DNA from: Nicotiana tabacum
Taxonomy: Eukaryota > Streptophyta > Magnoliopsida > Solanales > Solanaceae
Assembly (NCBI RefSeq): GCF_000715075.1
Contig: NC_134101.1
Coordinates: 27,644,822 to 27,708,821, forward strand
Direction: 5' to 3'
DNA length: 64,000 nucleotides
Made by a program: the position numbers and the translations under genes. Below, piece after piece: positions 36,057 through 47,785 of the stretch. Position 1 is the first letter of the stretch, and the number at the start of each line of letters is the position of its first letter. The notes below the pieces were generated by a model. The model did not search any database. It was not told the DNA's origin and saw only the letters and a program-made list of their open reading frames with translations.

Positions 36057-36308
36057 TCAAAAAGATATCCATCCTTGATAACCCATCGAGAAATGGTTGT
36101 TTGGCCCCCTGGGCCAGATGAGCGCCCACTTCGGACTGAGTGTGCATGCTATGCTCTTCTCCTTACCGGGTATAACGTAGACGCAGAGGACACGCCTTAT
36201 TACTTTGGGAAGGGCAGTTAGACGGTTGATAGTTGGATGAATGGTTACATCCATGTCCGCCGTGACATAGTGTCCCGTTTTTTGCTGATTGAAGGCGACA
36301 AACTCCAT
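36057..36308. other. Unassigned open stretch on both strands
   Basis: An 84-codon minus-strand frame and a plus-strand frame (about 36064-36300, with one TAG near 36219) cover the same GC-richer island in AT-rich surroundings. Plus-strand wording such as VVWPPGPDERPL and YIHVRRDIVSRFLLIEGDKL looks protein-like but I do not recognise it. It may be a fragment of a mobile element or a dead gene. Confidence 0.25.
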
Positions 36309-36981
36309 AAAAACTAAAGTTAATTTAAATAAATATTTTAAACATTAAAAATCGCTCAAAAAACATGACAGGTCAAAAATTACGTGCTTACACCAATTAT
36401 AGGACGACTAACTGTCCATTCGTGACGAATCATCACATTCAAACAGAAGAAAAAAAAAAACAATAAGAACAAAACGGATATACCTATACATCTTATGTCC
36501 TACTTAAGGGAAATTACTCCTTGTGTTGTTTTTTTAACATTGGTATTGTTTGATTTCAGACATCGGGTGAAGATGTTGGAGGAAAAGCCATGGAAGAGTA
36601 GCATTAATGTACCATGGAATGGAGGCTTACTGTCTAATTTTGTTGCGAAACAATATGGATGCATGTTTTATGTACAGTACGCATCATATAAATACTCCCT
36701 AAAAATGCTCTGTTGTGGAAGAATGTTGAGGTCAGTAAGGCAGATGTAATGTAATGTCCTCATGCTCAATCTTACCTATTTTGGAGTTTTTAAAAGAATT
36801 ATTGTTTCGCAACAGAATTAAAAGAACGCATCTTCGTTGGAATTATTTTACCAACGAAGAGTTCTAACTCTAGTTTATTCAGCGGTTGTCTGGTACCTCT
36901 TATTAGCATAATTACCATATAATTTTCCTTTCATTGTCTTTCAGCAAAATCTCAGGTTTTCTTCAGTATTGGGCAAATTTA

Positions 36982-37080
36982 GCGGTGAAAATAGCGTGGG
37001 CTAATCAGTATTTGGATTAATAATTAAAACATAGCAAACATTTACAAAATCATTAAAAATAGCCTCTATTTTATGTGGAG
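36982..37080. mobile_element. Left-arm fragment related to the element at 13450-13924
   Basis: Shares 'aaaatagc.tgggcta', 'tttacaaaatcattaaaaatagcc' (cf. 'tttgcaaagtcattgaaaaatagcc') and 'ctattttatg' with 13452-13535, in the same order. The palindromic core and the right arm are not present here, so it is a partial copy. Confidence 0.5.
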
Positions 37081-37394
37081 CTAAAATTTAGATAAAAATT
37101 GAAACACTAAAAATTCCAACATAATTTGAGTCAAAATTGAGGGTGCTCACATGAGGAGAAACAAATTTGAAAGTCCATGCATAAATATCTTTAAAGTTGG
37201 AACTTGGAAATCCACTGCACTTAGACCAAAAGGAAAACGAAAAAGAGAAACAAAGAAAAAAGAAATACTTCAGTATCTTCTTAACACATGACAATAATAA
37301 TTACTATTTCAGTGTCTTTTAATTTCATAAGCAGAGGGAGAAGTGATCTAATTTCCCTAAAGCCTCTTAGGTATGTGGCCAGCACTGCGTTGCT

Positions 37395-37640
37395 GAGTTG
37401 AAGTCTTTATTGATCTATAACAAGATATCGAACCCAGGTGTTTTCACTAGGAACCCAGAACCTTTCACCTTTGTCACTGAACCCAGTGAACCCAGATTCC
37501 TTTTGTTACTGATTCAGCGTACTATATTTATATAAAAGCAGTGAATTTTTTAACACAAATACAGGGTCCGTAAAAAAGTTACTGGATTCGCCCGAACCCT
37601 CACACTCTACTGTAGCTCCGCCCCTGCTCTCCTCCCCACA
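37395..37640. repeat. Dispersed repeat rich in 'gaacccag' motifs
   Basis: Contains 'atatcgaacccaggtgtttt', 'gaacccagtgaacccag' and 'acaaatacagggtcc', phrases I associate with a high-copy Solanaceae repeat; a similar stretch ('gaacccataagctttgaatcctgg') lies at 47605-47785. Boundaries and class are uncertain. Confidence 0.35.
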
Positions 37641-38964
37641 CAATAACAGAAGCCATCTAACAGAGAGAATACTCTAGGGTTGTTTGGTTCATGTACTGGT
37701 TATGTAGAAATTATAATGCAGGTAGTGTATGCGACAAATAATAACGTTAATATTATGCGGCGAATAATAATGTAGGGATTACTTTCACAAAATGTATGAA
37801 ATTCCAAATTAAATGAAGCTGAAGAGCCAGTACTCCAAATAAAAGACCAAGTCACTCAAAGTTGAAATTCCAATCAAAAAATTGGTGTTACAAATATGAA
37901 TCCGTATTATTTGTAACTACTCTTCCGATGCCCTAATTGAAGAAGAAACTATATGGAACTTGGTTTCCACCTAATCACACTGGATTCACTAATTTATGCA
38001 AAGGAGATGTATTTGCTCAATTTTTTTAGATGTTTTTTAAAGGAAAAATGTAATCTTGTCAAAGGTTGGATCACTATTTGCTTTGTATTATATAGATGCT
38101 TCAATAACGATTTTTAAATTAAATTAATATCATTATTTCATAATCAACAGTAAGTTAATACACCTAAAAATTAGTATTTTATTTTATATTAATATACATA
38201 TGTATTATTCAATGATAATGATGTATTTAATAATATATTTATATAATAAATATTAATTTTATAATCAATGCTAAAAAAGAGCGCAACTTTGGACTTCTGG
38301 TATCCTTTAAATTTTATACTTAACACTTGAAATAAGGGTTATCCCGTATGGAATACACGCATATCCAGATACTAGTAATATAGATAATAACTTAGCTTGT
38401 TCAGTACCATTATCCTTTGAAATTTAGATGCAACCACTTTAATGCATATTATTAGATGTGTTGTCCCAAAAAAGTACGGGACATTTTCTTATTTTGAATG
38501 TATTTATCTAAATAAATCAAGCAATTATGAAAAAGAAGAAAAAAGAGACTAGCTTAAGGAAAAAATAGAAGAAAATATCTGCCACAAATAATTACACCCA
38601 GCTAAGAGCTAGACTTTAGCTTATGACAAAAACGAGAAAACAAAGAGAAATAACAAAAGAGAAAAGAGAGAAAAAAAAAACAGAAGCTTGACTTTTGCTT
38701 TTGATCTGGAGTCTCAATCGCAGTGGTGGTCGAAGATGGCGAATTTGTAAAAGGATCGATTCCAAAAACAAATCCACCAAGTTTGTACCACTGATTCATC
38801 AATGGGCGAAATCCATTTTCTGACTTGCGGATTATCCTTTTTTTGAGCGTATAATATGGGTTGACCCATATTTGACTCGCTTTTACCGGATCAGATATTC
38901 AACTTATTTTTGAACGGATAATATGGACAGACACTTGCAAATTTTATCCTTATGCCACCTCTAT

Positions 38965-40500
38965 TATAAGGTATTGCACAAGCCTCCTATCTAATTTGAT
39001 GGGTTTACACTTTGCTCCTCCTAGGTTATGAAGTTGTTATACTAAGACCTCTCAGGTAAATTTTCTTTTATTACGGATTGGTCCAAATTTGCCTGAACTT
39101 TGCAAAATGGTCCAAATTTGTGATTCATTAATAGTTGAGGTTAGGCATTACAAATGTGGGCTAGACCGTCCTTGTTGACTAAGGCAGAAATGTTTAGGTG
39201 TATTATACACATCATATCACGTCAGGGAAAAGTGTCTAATATGTATACATTTTGAGTAATGAACAAGTCCATATTCAAGCGTCAAATGAAAGAAGCGAAC
39301 AAGTTTATGGGTTTCTTATGTATTTAATCTGAATTTCTCATAGATGTAATACGTCATAATAAAGAAAGAAGTACTCTGGAATATATATGTGAAACTTATG
39401 ATATTAGTAGTGCAGTAACATGTAATATTTTTTTTAACAATAATGGAGCGGTGAATAGAGTACAGACTATGAGCTAAAAAAAGAAAGAATACACTGGACA
39501 TACATCATTTTACAACTAATAGAAGGTTCTCTTAAAGCAAGAACTCTAGGAACTAAAGAGAAGGAAAGGCCTACCTACTAATGATGTATAGATTTTAGAC
39601 AGAGAGGCTCATGAAAAAGACTTTGTACTAATTGGGTTAAATTAGCTAATTGGGTCGTTTCTAGTTCAGCAGCAATATAGGCCAGAGATGAGATTACTGA
39701 GGAGGAACATCAGCAAAGTAGCAAGTATCCAGTGAAATAGTCGAGGTAGGCGTAAGCTCGCTCAGCTTTCTTTTAATGAGAAGTAACATTAGAGCAAAGC
39801 TCAATGGACCCATAATCCAGCAATTCTTCAATCATTTGTTCTATGTGATCATCTTCAAGTGGCTTCACAAATTGTGGTATGCTCTCCACATCTTGAACTT
39901 TCTTTACTCCCAAGTTGGCTGCTTCCTCATGTGTCAATACTGATGTCTTTGGCACTACCATTTGTTGTTTCATTTCATAGGCAACATGTTCTTGAATGGG
40001 TGCATTTTTTAGTACATCAACATGTGAAGATTGGATTCTATGTTCTTGTGCTGAGGTTTTGGCCATTTGAAGTGAAGCCATGTAGCATTTGTGCAACTTG
40101 GCTGTCAAATTAGCTGACAGAATCTTTGAGGAAGATGTCTGTGGCATGTTTGGATTGTATGGGAAATTGGTTCTAGCCCTTTGACCACACATAAACCTTG
40201 CTGCTTCATCATATGCTCTTGCTGCATCTTCTGCTGTCTCAAATGTTCCTAACCAAATTCTTGTTTTACTACAAGCAAAATAATACCATTTAATTTTTAC
40301 GTTACCAAATTTCAATAACTTTGACTCTTGAAACAGAGGCAGTCAGGTATACCTATGCGCGGGATCCGGAAAAGGTTCGGACCACAAGGGTCTATTATAT
40401 GAAGTTTGTTTTATCTTGTATTTCTGCAAGAGGCTGTTTAGCTTGAAACAAAGGCAGACACAGAACTTTAAGTGATATGCATTACGATCGCATCCATTTT
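38965..40500. repeat. Segmental duplication, copy B (partner 3010-4410)
   Basis: Same-orientation partner of 3010-4410, about 36 kb away. It includes the shared upstream repeat phrases, the ERF exon 2 and part of the ERF intron. It carries a SINE (40343-40441) absent from copy A. Confidence 0.8.
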
Positions 40501-40679
40501 TTTTTGTCATAATGGGTGCGAATGTGTGTGCATATATATAGTGTTCAATTGGAAAACAGAAAAGATTGCTTAATTCAAAAGGAGAAGGCTACTTACAGTA
40601 AAGGATGGCGAATTTCGGAGACCCAAGAACCCCAATGTCTCTGTCGAACGCCTCTATATCGCTGTTGTGGTCTAGCCAT
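39773..40679 (-). CDS. ERF003-like AP2/ERF transcription factor, 2 exons
   Basis: Exon 1 (40679..40597, 83 nt) encodes [20 protein letters not shown] and the following SEIRHPL. The donor is GTAAGT, the acceptor is TTGTAG, and exon 2 (40268..39773) completes a 192-residue protein ending at TAA. The intron splits a Leu codon inside the AP2 domain. The domain (about residues 7-68) is complete: the [15 protein letters not shown] strand that contacts [23 protein letters not shown], and ARTNFPYN. The C-terminus has [19 protein letters not shown], a likely acidic/helical effector region. The wording matches ERF003-type members of the SHN-related group; length is normal for that type. ERFs bind GCC-box-like elements in the nucleus (family knowledge); targets are unknown. 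A degenerate copy lies at 3830-4295. Confidence 0.9.
40343..40441 (-). mobile_element. 5'-truncated SINE in the ERF intron, 16-bp TSD
   Basis: On the minus strand: 'acagcctcttgcagaaatac', 'aatagacccttgtggtccg' and 'ccggatcccgcgcata', the body of a tRNA-derived Solanaceae SINE. It is flanked by near-identical 16-mers CTTGAAACA(G/A)AGGCAG at 40327-40342 and 40442-40457. The tRNA-like head is absent. The matching position in duplication copy A (near 4358) has a single uninterrupted target, so insertion came after the duplication. Confidence 0.8.
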
Positions 40680-40918
40680 TGACAATTAAAGTCCAATGTA
40701 AATGAAACTCTCTGTTTGCAAACAGTGTTTGTCCAAAATACTAGAATGAGATAGACAGATAAATGGTTGAGGAAGTAGAGAGTGAGAAGAGATGAGGGGT
40801 TTATGTAGTTGGGATTTATTGAGATAACAAGCAGTGAAACTGCTATTTTTCCCCAGGCGTTTTTTTGTCTGGCAACCAAATTAAGCAAAGGACCCTACAA
40901 AAACTATTTTGTGTTTTT

Positions 40919-41092
40919 GCCCGAAGACTAGTTTTGACGTAACTGGTAAAGTTGTTATCATGCGATCAAGTGGTCACGGGTTCAAGTCGTGAAAACAGCC
41001 TCTTGCAAAAATACAGTGTAAGACTGTACAATAGACCCTTGTAGTCCAATCATTCCCCGGAACCGGCACTAGCCGAAGCTCTAGGCTGCCGG
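40919..41092 (+). mobile_element. tRNA-derived SINE (SolS/TS-like) with A and B boxes
   Basis: A box-A-like 'tgacgtaactggtaaag' (40935-40951) and a box-B-like 'gggttcaagtc' are followed by 'acagcctcttgcaaaaatac', 'acaatagacccttgtagtcc' and 'ttccccggaac', ending in a T-rich tail. TTTTGTGTTTTT occurs on both sides (40907-40918 and 41093-41104) and may be the target-site duplication. It lies upstream of the ERF gene, in the opposite orientation. Confidence 0.75.
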
Positions 41093-41104
41093 TTTTGTGT
41101 TTTT

Positions 41105-41568
41105 TTTTTCCTATCTCATTAGTAGTTTCCAGTTGGCTTGTTGGAATTGACAATTTGACATGATTGATTAATGAATTAAAATGTGTAGCAACAATTTGGT
41201 TTTCAAAAGGGTGACCAGATTCAGACTCCATGACTAAAATAATACTTTTTGTTGCACAAAAATCTCAATCTTAAACTACGATTATACTGAAATTAAAATG
41301 TAGAAGAAAAATAATTAAGAGACATGATCATAATTTGCAACATATGGGACATTATTAGTGAGTCAAGGTATGGACAAGACACAGAGAATAAAGATCTTAG
41401 ATCATCATAATTAGAGTACTGAAATGCAAAATCATTTAACCGAATCTTGTTCACTATTATAAGATCAATCTACATAGATTATTAACCCTTAAACAAAAAT
41501 AGGATAAGATCAGCATTCTGAGCAAATGATTCATGTTTGATCGTGGTATAAAAGGGTGGAAATCACAT
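41105..41568. other. Intergenic, no gene seen
   Basis: AT-rich sequence upstream of the ERF gene; nothing recognisable. Confidence 0.4.
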
Positions 41569-41978
41569 CAGTTAGCCACTTTTAAGCATGTCGTTTAAAA
41601 TATACCCACAGTTTACCATATATTTAAAGATTAGTCAATTTCGTTCAAATTTCAGGACACATCATCCTAGAGCTTGAACCTCAAAATTCAAACTTCAGGA
41701 CATTGTGTCTTAAAGTTCGAAAATTGTGTCCTAACGTTCGAATCTTATGTCCTAAATTTTAAGTTAGCAGTTCAAAAATTCAGGATATCGTATCCTAAAG
41801 TTCGAATCTTATGTCCTGAATTTTAAATTAGTGGTTCAGAACACTTAGTCCTAAATTTCAAATTAGCAGTTCAAAAATTCAGGATATTTAGTCCTAAAGT
41901 TTGGGTGAATTGGATAATCTTTAAATACATTACAAACTATGAATATATTTTAAATAACGAGTTTAAAAGTGACTATTG
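41569..41978. mobile_element. Long-TIR element with internal 'aggata..tcct' repeats
   Basis: The first roughly 75 bp (from CAGTTAGCCACTTTTAA) and the last roughly 75 bp (ending AAAAGTGACTATTG) are imperfect inverted copies; both include 'tttaaaatata', 'tatttaaagatta' and '(t/c)caattt'. Between them (41661-41905) lie about six degenerate repeats of 'ttcaggata..gtcctaaa', each itself near-palindromic. No coding sequence. A MITE-like, non-autonomous element. Confidence 0.65.
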
Positions 41979-42911
41979 TTGCACTTCGCATCTATATAAT
42001 AAAAATGCAATATAACGAAAATATGGTCTAAAAGCAAGTGAGTTTATTATAGTCAGATTTGATAATTGGTTTAGGTAAGACGCAATGGCCTACTATGAAG
42101 TATGAACAATTATAGGGATTAGCATGTGACATCATGATTAAGAAATACATCAAAGGGAAACTATTGTGATTGAAGTGTTACATGATAAATATTTTGTTAT
42201 GATATGAATATGAGACTGTCACTTGATCATCGAATCCTAAACTCAATTCTAGTTTAATTTCTTAGGTTTTTACTCAGACTTTAAAGCACCAAAGTGTTTG
42301 TTCTCATTCAACAATTATTCCTTAGCTCAAAATCACCTCTTACACAGCATAATATACTTAGTAAGTATAAAATACTTGTAATTAAGCTCAAGCACGATTA
42401 AAGTAAATAGAAAGCGAAATGTATCCAAAAATATGAGTTTCACATTCTTGAAAGTGAATTGAATGTGGGGTGACACCAATTCATGTGGCAAGTAACAAGG
42501 GTGTTTTCGTTTGGACTTTGTTAGATTTGTTTAAATGCAAATGCACATTGCTTCCATAATGGATTCCTCAAAATTGGAAACAATGCCATATGGCAGGGTG
42601 CTAGGACAAAGACAGATATATACTTAATGTGTAACATTATGTCGCATAGTTTACAAGACCCATGCCCTTGTAATTAATAGTGTGCTATAGCCTATACCCC
42701 ACTCCCACATGGTTTGAGTTTCTGGGTAGGACACCCTTCATTTTGTAGTTTTGTAGAACCATATCATTTCTGATTTGAATTTATTCTTTAGATAGCATAC
42801 TCAAACTAATAAAAATACTTTTATCTATCGCAAAAGGTTGTTTACTTTATTTTCTAAATTATCAAATTAGACTTATATATTATAGACAATTACGTGTTGT
42901 TGTAAATTGTT
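41979..42911. other. Intergenic, no gene seen
   Basis: AT-rich; I recognise no gene or repeat family. Confidence 0.4.
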
Positions 42912-43246
42912 GGGCTAAACGCAATAAGGTTCTTAATAAGGTGTGACATTGTTCGTTTTGGGTCAAGCCAGCTCGATTTTCTCAAAAGATCTCACATCAT
43001 TAAGAGAAATTTATACTTTATAGTTCAGTATGGGATATTGTTCCACGTACTGGAACCAAGTTCCATGTGGCTCATTACCAAGATCCACATGTTAATTTTC
43101 GAGATTCATTGTATGCCACTGGGGGCTAAAACGGGCAAACGGACCAATAATGTTCTTAACATGGTGTAATATTATCCGCTTTAGGCCAAACCCACACAAT
43201 TTTTCGTAAAAGGCATCACACCATTAAGAAATTCCTACACTTTATA
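42912..43246 (+). repeat. Pair of diverged direct repeats (about 110-120 bp each)
   Basis: 42912-43023 and 43123-43246 share 'gggctaaa', 'gttcttaa.a.ggtgt.a.att', 'tttgg.tcaa(g/a)cc' and 'ctcaca.cattaag...actttatag'. The phrase recalls a widespread plant LTR or miniature-LTR (TRIM) motif. No primer-binding site is visible between them, so the class is open. Confidence 0.45.
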
Positions 43247-45299
43247 GGCTTTCAATCCTCTCAACTACCAGTATTTACATTGATTGCATACCCAACATAA
43301 ATCACTCTAACCTATCAGTATTTACAAATTTTACACTATCACTACGCATAAGTTAAACTCTATCTTCTGAAATATTCTTAGGTGAGACCAAATTTATTTC
43401 TATACAAAGTTGAGAGAGTATATCATTTTGAGCATAAGTGAATAGATTTTAATGTTTCTTTTATTTTGGTTTGTCAATTGTTGATGTAACGTGAAAAAAC
43501 AGAGGATCCTAATAGAAAGAAACGAATCGAATGAATGATTTGGTCAGCGGATGTTTTTCTGACCAATTTGTTTCCTTTTATCACAACCTAATCCAAATGG
43601 GGACATTCAGAGTCGAACGTATTTAATGCAAGATGCTCATTTTTTGTTCCTTCAATCTTCTATCTTTCATATGATACCCCATCCCGTAATTCGTTTAAAG
43701 CTTATTAGTTTATTTAACTGTTAATTACCCATGAACCGTTAAACAAAATAATAGTAAGCTTTAATATTAACATAATAAAATTCATAATTCTATAATTTAA
43801 CAACAAAAAAATACTACAGTATTTGATTAGTTAGTAATCTTTAATGTGATTCCCAAAAAGCCTTTGATTTCGCAATCTTTTAAGACTGAAAATCAATTAT
43901 CATGTTCTTTAGCCGGGGTTAAAACTCAAGTATAAGAGCAGGAGGAAAAAAAAAAACACTTCTGATGTGACTTGGAAAGTTTGTGGTAATATTAGTCAAA
44001 ATCATAACTAACCTGTAAATTTAAGTGCTAAAGGAGAATTAAACAGTGACTCACAGCTAGAACTGTTATCTCACATTTTACCAAGTTAGGTCCATCCCCT
44101 TTTGCCATCCAACAAAAGGTAACTTACATGTAAGAATGTATTCACTTTCAATTTTTACGTAGTACTGAAATTATAGGAAAAGAAATCAAACACATCATTT
44201 GTTATTTGGAGGTGGATTTAGGACTTTTAGAACATGAGTGCACTATTAGAAAATAAGGAGAAAAAAATGTATTAGTAAGTGAGAATTGATCCCTACTCCT
44301 CTTGGTAAATAACTCAACATTCAACCAAATATACCTTTCAACCTTCTTAGAGCATGGATATCGACAATAAATATTATACAAATTTTAAAAAATATGTACA
44401 TAAAATATCTAATTTTACATAGAGACCATGTGTTCACGTGTCCAAATAATTTCCCCTATATATCCACCCCGGTAGTATTATATGAAATTTCTTAGGAGTA
44501 TATATGAAGTTTTTGAGTCATCGTTTTCCTCTTTCATTCTTTTTGTTTTTGCTTGAAGATCATTGTCGCCAGGAACCCAAAATATTAGTTTAAATCAACT
44601 TATGTTTGGGCTTGTGTTTTAAATTCATATAAATGTAAAAGAACCTAGAGCCATAAATTTCAAATACATAAAACCTATCTATCTATCCAAACCAGCTTTA
44701 AGATTAGTGAGCTTGAACTAAGGATTGCGGCATTTGTGTTGAAGCACTACTGAGACAAGTTCTAGTTAGAACTACTTGAAAGTTGTAAAAGAGAACGACA
44801 AAATAAAATAAAATGAAGGCAAAAGAAGGGACCTTTCTATCTAATCTGCATAGGAGCAGGCTCGGGAATTTTAGAAGGGGCACTTTTTGTTGTTCAGGGT
44901 TTGGAGCTAAAGGCATTCTTTGAAAACTTGACCACTACAAGCTGATGATATCTGTAATACACTCCAGAACTAGAGAATGCATAGAGTATGGAACAGAGCG
45001 AAAACAAGAAGGATGTATTAACAGAAAAAGCAGAGCTCAAACCATAAAAACCAAAGATCAAACAATCATTTTGAAGATTCATCAAAAAGTTATTGAAACG
45101 TCTTATCTAGGCATGGCTAATGTGTGGTAAAGCCAGCCAGATGCAAACGCAGAAAGGGTTCTTAGGCAAAAGAATCTCAAATTTTTGTTTATTATACATG
45201 TGGATAGCACGATAGAACTTGCAAGAGAATGGCTTTGGATTGCATGCACTTTTGACCCTCCAACCTCACCCTCCTTTTCCTCTTTCCACGTTGAATCTT
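43247..45299. other. Intergenic and 3' flank of the small gene, no gene seen
   Basis: AT-rich and without recognisable coding capacity. The last few hundred bases before 45300 probably include the 3' untranslated region of the minus-strand small gene. Confidence 0.4.
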
Positions 45300-45667
45300 T
45301 TACTCGGATACAACAGTTCGGAGAGGAAGTGAGCTCTCAACCTCCTTTGCTTCAGCATTTCTTTCAGCAACAATTTTAGACATCCCAAACATCTGAAGGC
45401 ATAACCATATAAGAGCACTGCTTTTAAGGATAATCCATAATGCCTAAAAAAGAAAAAGAAACAGTCTGTAATGCTATTTGATCTGGAACTAACCTTCTGG
45501 ATGGTCTTCTTGAAACAAGTCTTGTGTTCATCCATTGAGGCATTTATAAACTCATCAATGTGATCCTTTACATCCTCCAAAAACGTGGCACTTTCAGACT
45601 TCTTCTTTCGGCATGATGATGCAACAGCAGGTGCTGTTTGCTCAAGTGGACTCTTCTCGGTTGACAT
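45300..45667 (-). CDS. Conserved small plant protein of unknown function (88 aa), 2 exons
   Basis: Exon 1 (45667..45494, 58 codons) begins MSTEKSPLEQTAPAVASSCR and carries KKKSESATFLEDVKDHIDEF and ASMDEHKTCFKKTIQK. Donor GTTAGT and acceptor CAG lead in phase 0 into exon 2 (45392..45300), which starts MFGMSKIVAERNAEAKEVES and ends SLPLRTVVSE with TAA. I recognise the pattern as a conserved angiosperm small protein but know no function. It has no signal peptide or membrane segment; the middle is predicted by eye to be helical and charged, with an invariant-looking single Cys before the KK pair. The start is chosen because a splice-acceptor-like CAG lies a few bases before it, so 5' leader exons probably lie upstream. 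Confidence 0.75.
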
Positions 45668-47604
45668 GTTCTGCACATCTCGTAAATAATGAGTGATACC
45701 ATAAATTAAGGAGGATAAAACATCAGATCCTGATTGATTCATCATCACTTCTTATGCTAGAGCGTAGAAATGTGCTAGAAGTAATGTTCTGGCAGCTGTC
45801 CATGTGCTCAATAAATGTACGTGCTCTTAGAAGTGTTTTAGTGCATTAACTGCGTTCCTCTTCCCAGTAGGAGCAGACCCTAGATATAAACTTAGTAGGG
45901 TATGTCTAAAAATGTTAGCTAGCTTGTGAATGAATTGCCTTCGAATTATTTTAAAAGGGAAAAAGAAGAAAAGAAGTTAAGTCCCACGAGTCATGACATA
46001 CTACAGATTTTATGTTGAACAACTTATTCTATCAAAATCAATTGTTGCTCGCTCCTAAGGTTTTAATGGTGTCAAAAAGGATGAAGTGGAAGAATGGAAG
46101 TTAAAACCTCACTGGAATGAAATTTTCGGATCTCCCTCCAAAAAATCTGACCTATACAAAATAAACAGAAAGGAATACACAAAAGCATAGCACAAAGCTT
46201 ACTAGATTATCACAATCCTGGTATTGCATTGATAACGATACAAGAGAAGTAAAGGGGAATTGTCCCCATCTGTTGTACTTTTCTGAAGGCACGCCTACTT
46301 GAAGGAGTAAAAGGAAAACACCAAAGACAGAGAAAGGGGCGTTGGCAAGAGAGGTTGAGTGCATTCTGTACAACTTCACGGCCGATCAAGATAATCTGCA
46401 CTAAACCTAAAGAGACTCAACCTAGATAATTTGCACTGTCCTCTGTTTGATAGTACTTATTGATCCACAACACATACTATTTCCCGTGTGTCAGAACGCA
46501 AAATATGCAAGCATAAACTTGCTAGAAACTAAAAACCTTTCCGCAAGCTATTTGGCAAATGGACCATGACATTCTACATCTAGAGAACAATTCTTTCAAA
46601 TAAAAAGGGAAGCACAATGAAGTAGCATAACAGTTCCCCTTGAAATATAGGGGATTAGTTGTCAAGGTATTCCAGAACAATTGTTGAAAGAAACGAAAGG
46701 AGATCTAAGCCGACTTCTCTAGATAAGGCTAAGGCACTAAAACAAAACACCAGATCCAAACATCACAGAGAACTTTCTTCAAACACTTTGTTTTATAAGG
46801 TTCTTCAAACACGTTATATGCATAAGAGTTATCAACATAGGATCACTCAATTGCAAACTCCAAAAAAAAACGTACATAAATATAGCAACAATATTTTCAT
46901 CAAGAACTAGGAACTTAATAAACGAAGATAAAGATAGTCCCACACTTTCCTTAGTTTTAACATGAAGCATTAGACGGAACAATGATGCCGTGATCATCTT
47001 AGACTATAAGAAATAATGGTAAAAGAAGAGCGATTCTAATACCTGAGCTGAAGAAAGCAGAGGCCTGATTACGACATATTGTACTCAGGCTTTTTGCAGT
47101 CAGCTTATTTTACTTAAGTAGCATTGGAGGAATGCATTTTCTAAATTGCATTTCCCATTTGAGTTTTATCTTTGTTTATAGTACACAGCTATACCTGTGT
47201 GATTGACCTGTGTACTTTGTAACTCAAGTCGTATTTGATGAATACGATTTCTTCCAACTATTTAAGGGTGAATGCATCATGTCATTTTACACAGTTTATG
47301 AACCATTACAGTCTGGTTAAAATCTTAAGGAATCGTTGAAGGTTAAAAAGATTTTCAAGGTGCGTATATATTTTAAACATATTCAAATTTTACTTGTTCT
47401 TTAACTGATGATAATAGTTTGTACTTGCTTTGATCTTATTATGAAGTCAGGTTTCTGTCTATAGTCTATTCTTGATATCTTTAAACTTATTTAAAAAATT
47501 AAACTTTCCTATTCTAAATCAGTTTCCTCTCAAATCAAAAATAAAATCAAACTTGTCAAGCTGAGGTCCAATTCTGCTTCCATAAGCATAAAACTTCAGT
47601 ACAC
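45668..47604. other. Upstream region of the small gene, no coding gene seen
   Basis: Probably holds 5' leader intron(s) of the small minus-strand gene. No coding exon recognised. AT-rich with scattered short frames that look random. Confidence 0.35.
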
Positions 47605-47785
47605 ATAAGCGGAGCTAGTGCTTTGATAACAGGTTCGGCCACAGCCAGTAGCTTTGTTTCAAACCGTGTATTGTCTTAAAGTATTGATTGAATATGTACA
47701 ATTTATTAATTAGAACCCACTAAGTTAGAAAAAACTAGAATCCCGAACCCATAAGCTTTGAATCCTGGCTCTACCTCTAGCACGA
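47605..47785. repeat. Dispersed Solanaceae-type repeat
   Basis: Contains 'ggttcggccacagccagtag', 'tttcaaaccgtgtattgt', 'aatatgtacaatttattaat', 'tagaacccactaa' and 'gaacccataagctttgaatc', phrases recurring in a high-copy repeat also glimpsed at 37395-37640. Class uncertain. Confidence 0.45.

Larger units (their letters stand above)
35877..38950. other. Gene-poor region, no confident gene
   Basis: AT-rich sequence with scattered repeat fragments, annotated separately where recognisable. A perfect 10-bp inverted repeat (TCTTCGTTGG/CCAACGAAGA, 36831-36860) and another (ttgttgcgaaacaat near 36640, inverse near 36800) suggest further small mobile elements. No coding gene recognised. Confidence 0.4.

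Noticed and set aside
40919..41092. A functional tRNA gene, from the A- and B-box-like motifs
   Set aside because: No cloverleaf acceptor stem can be formed and the body matches a SINE.
44704..45085. Possible extra exons of the small gene downstream of its stop
   Set aside because: The frames lack similarity to anything and lie after a clear stop codon; probably 3' untranslated region.
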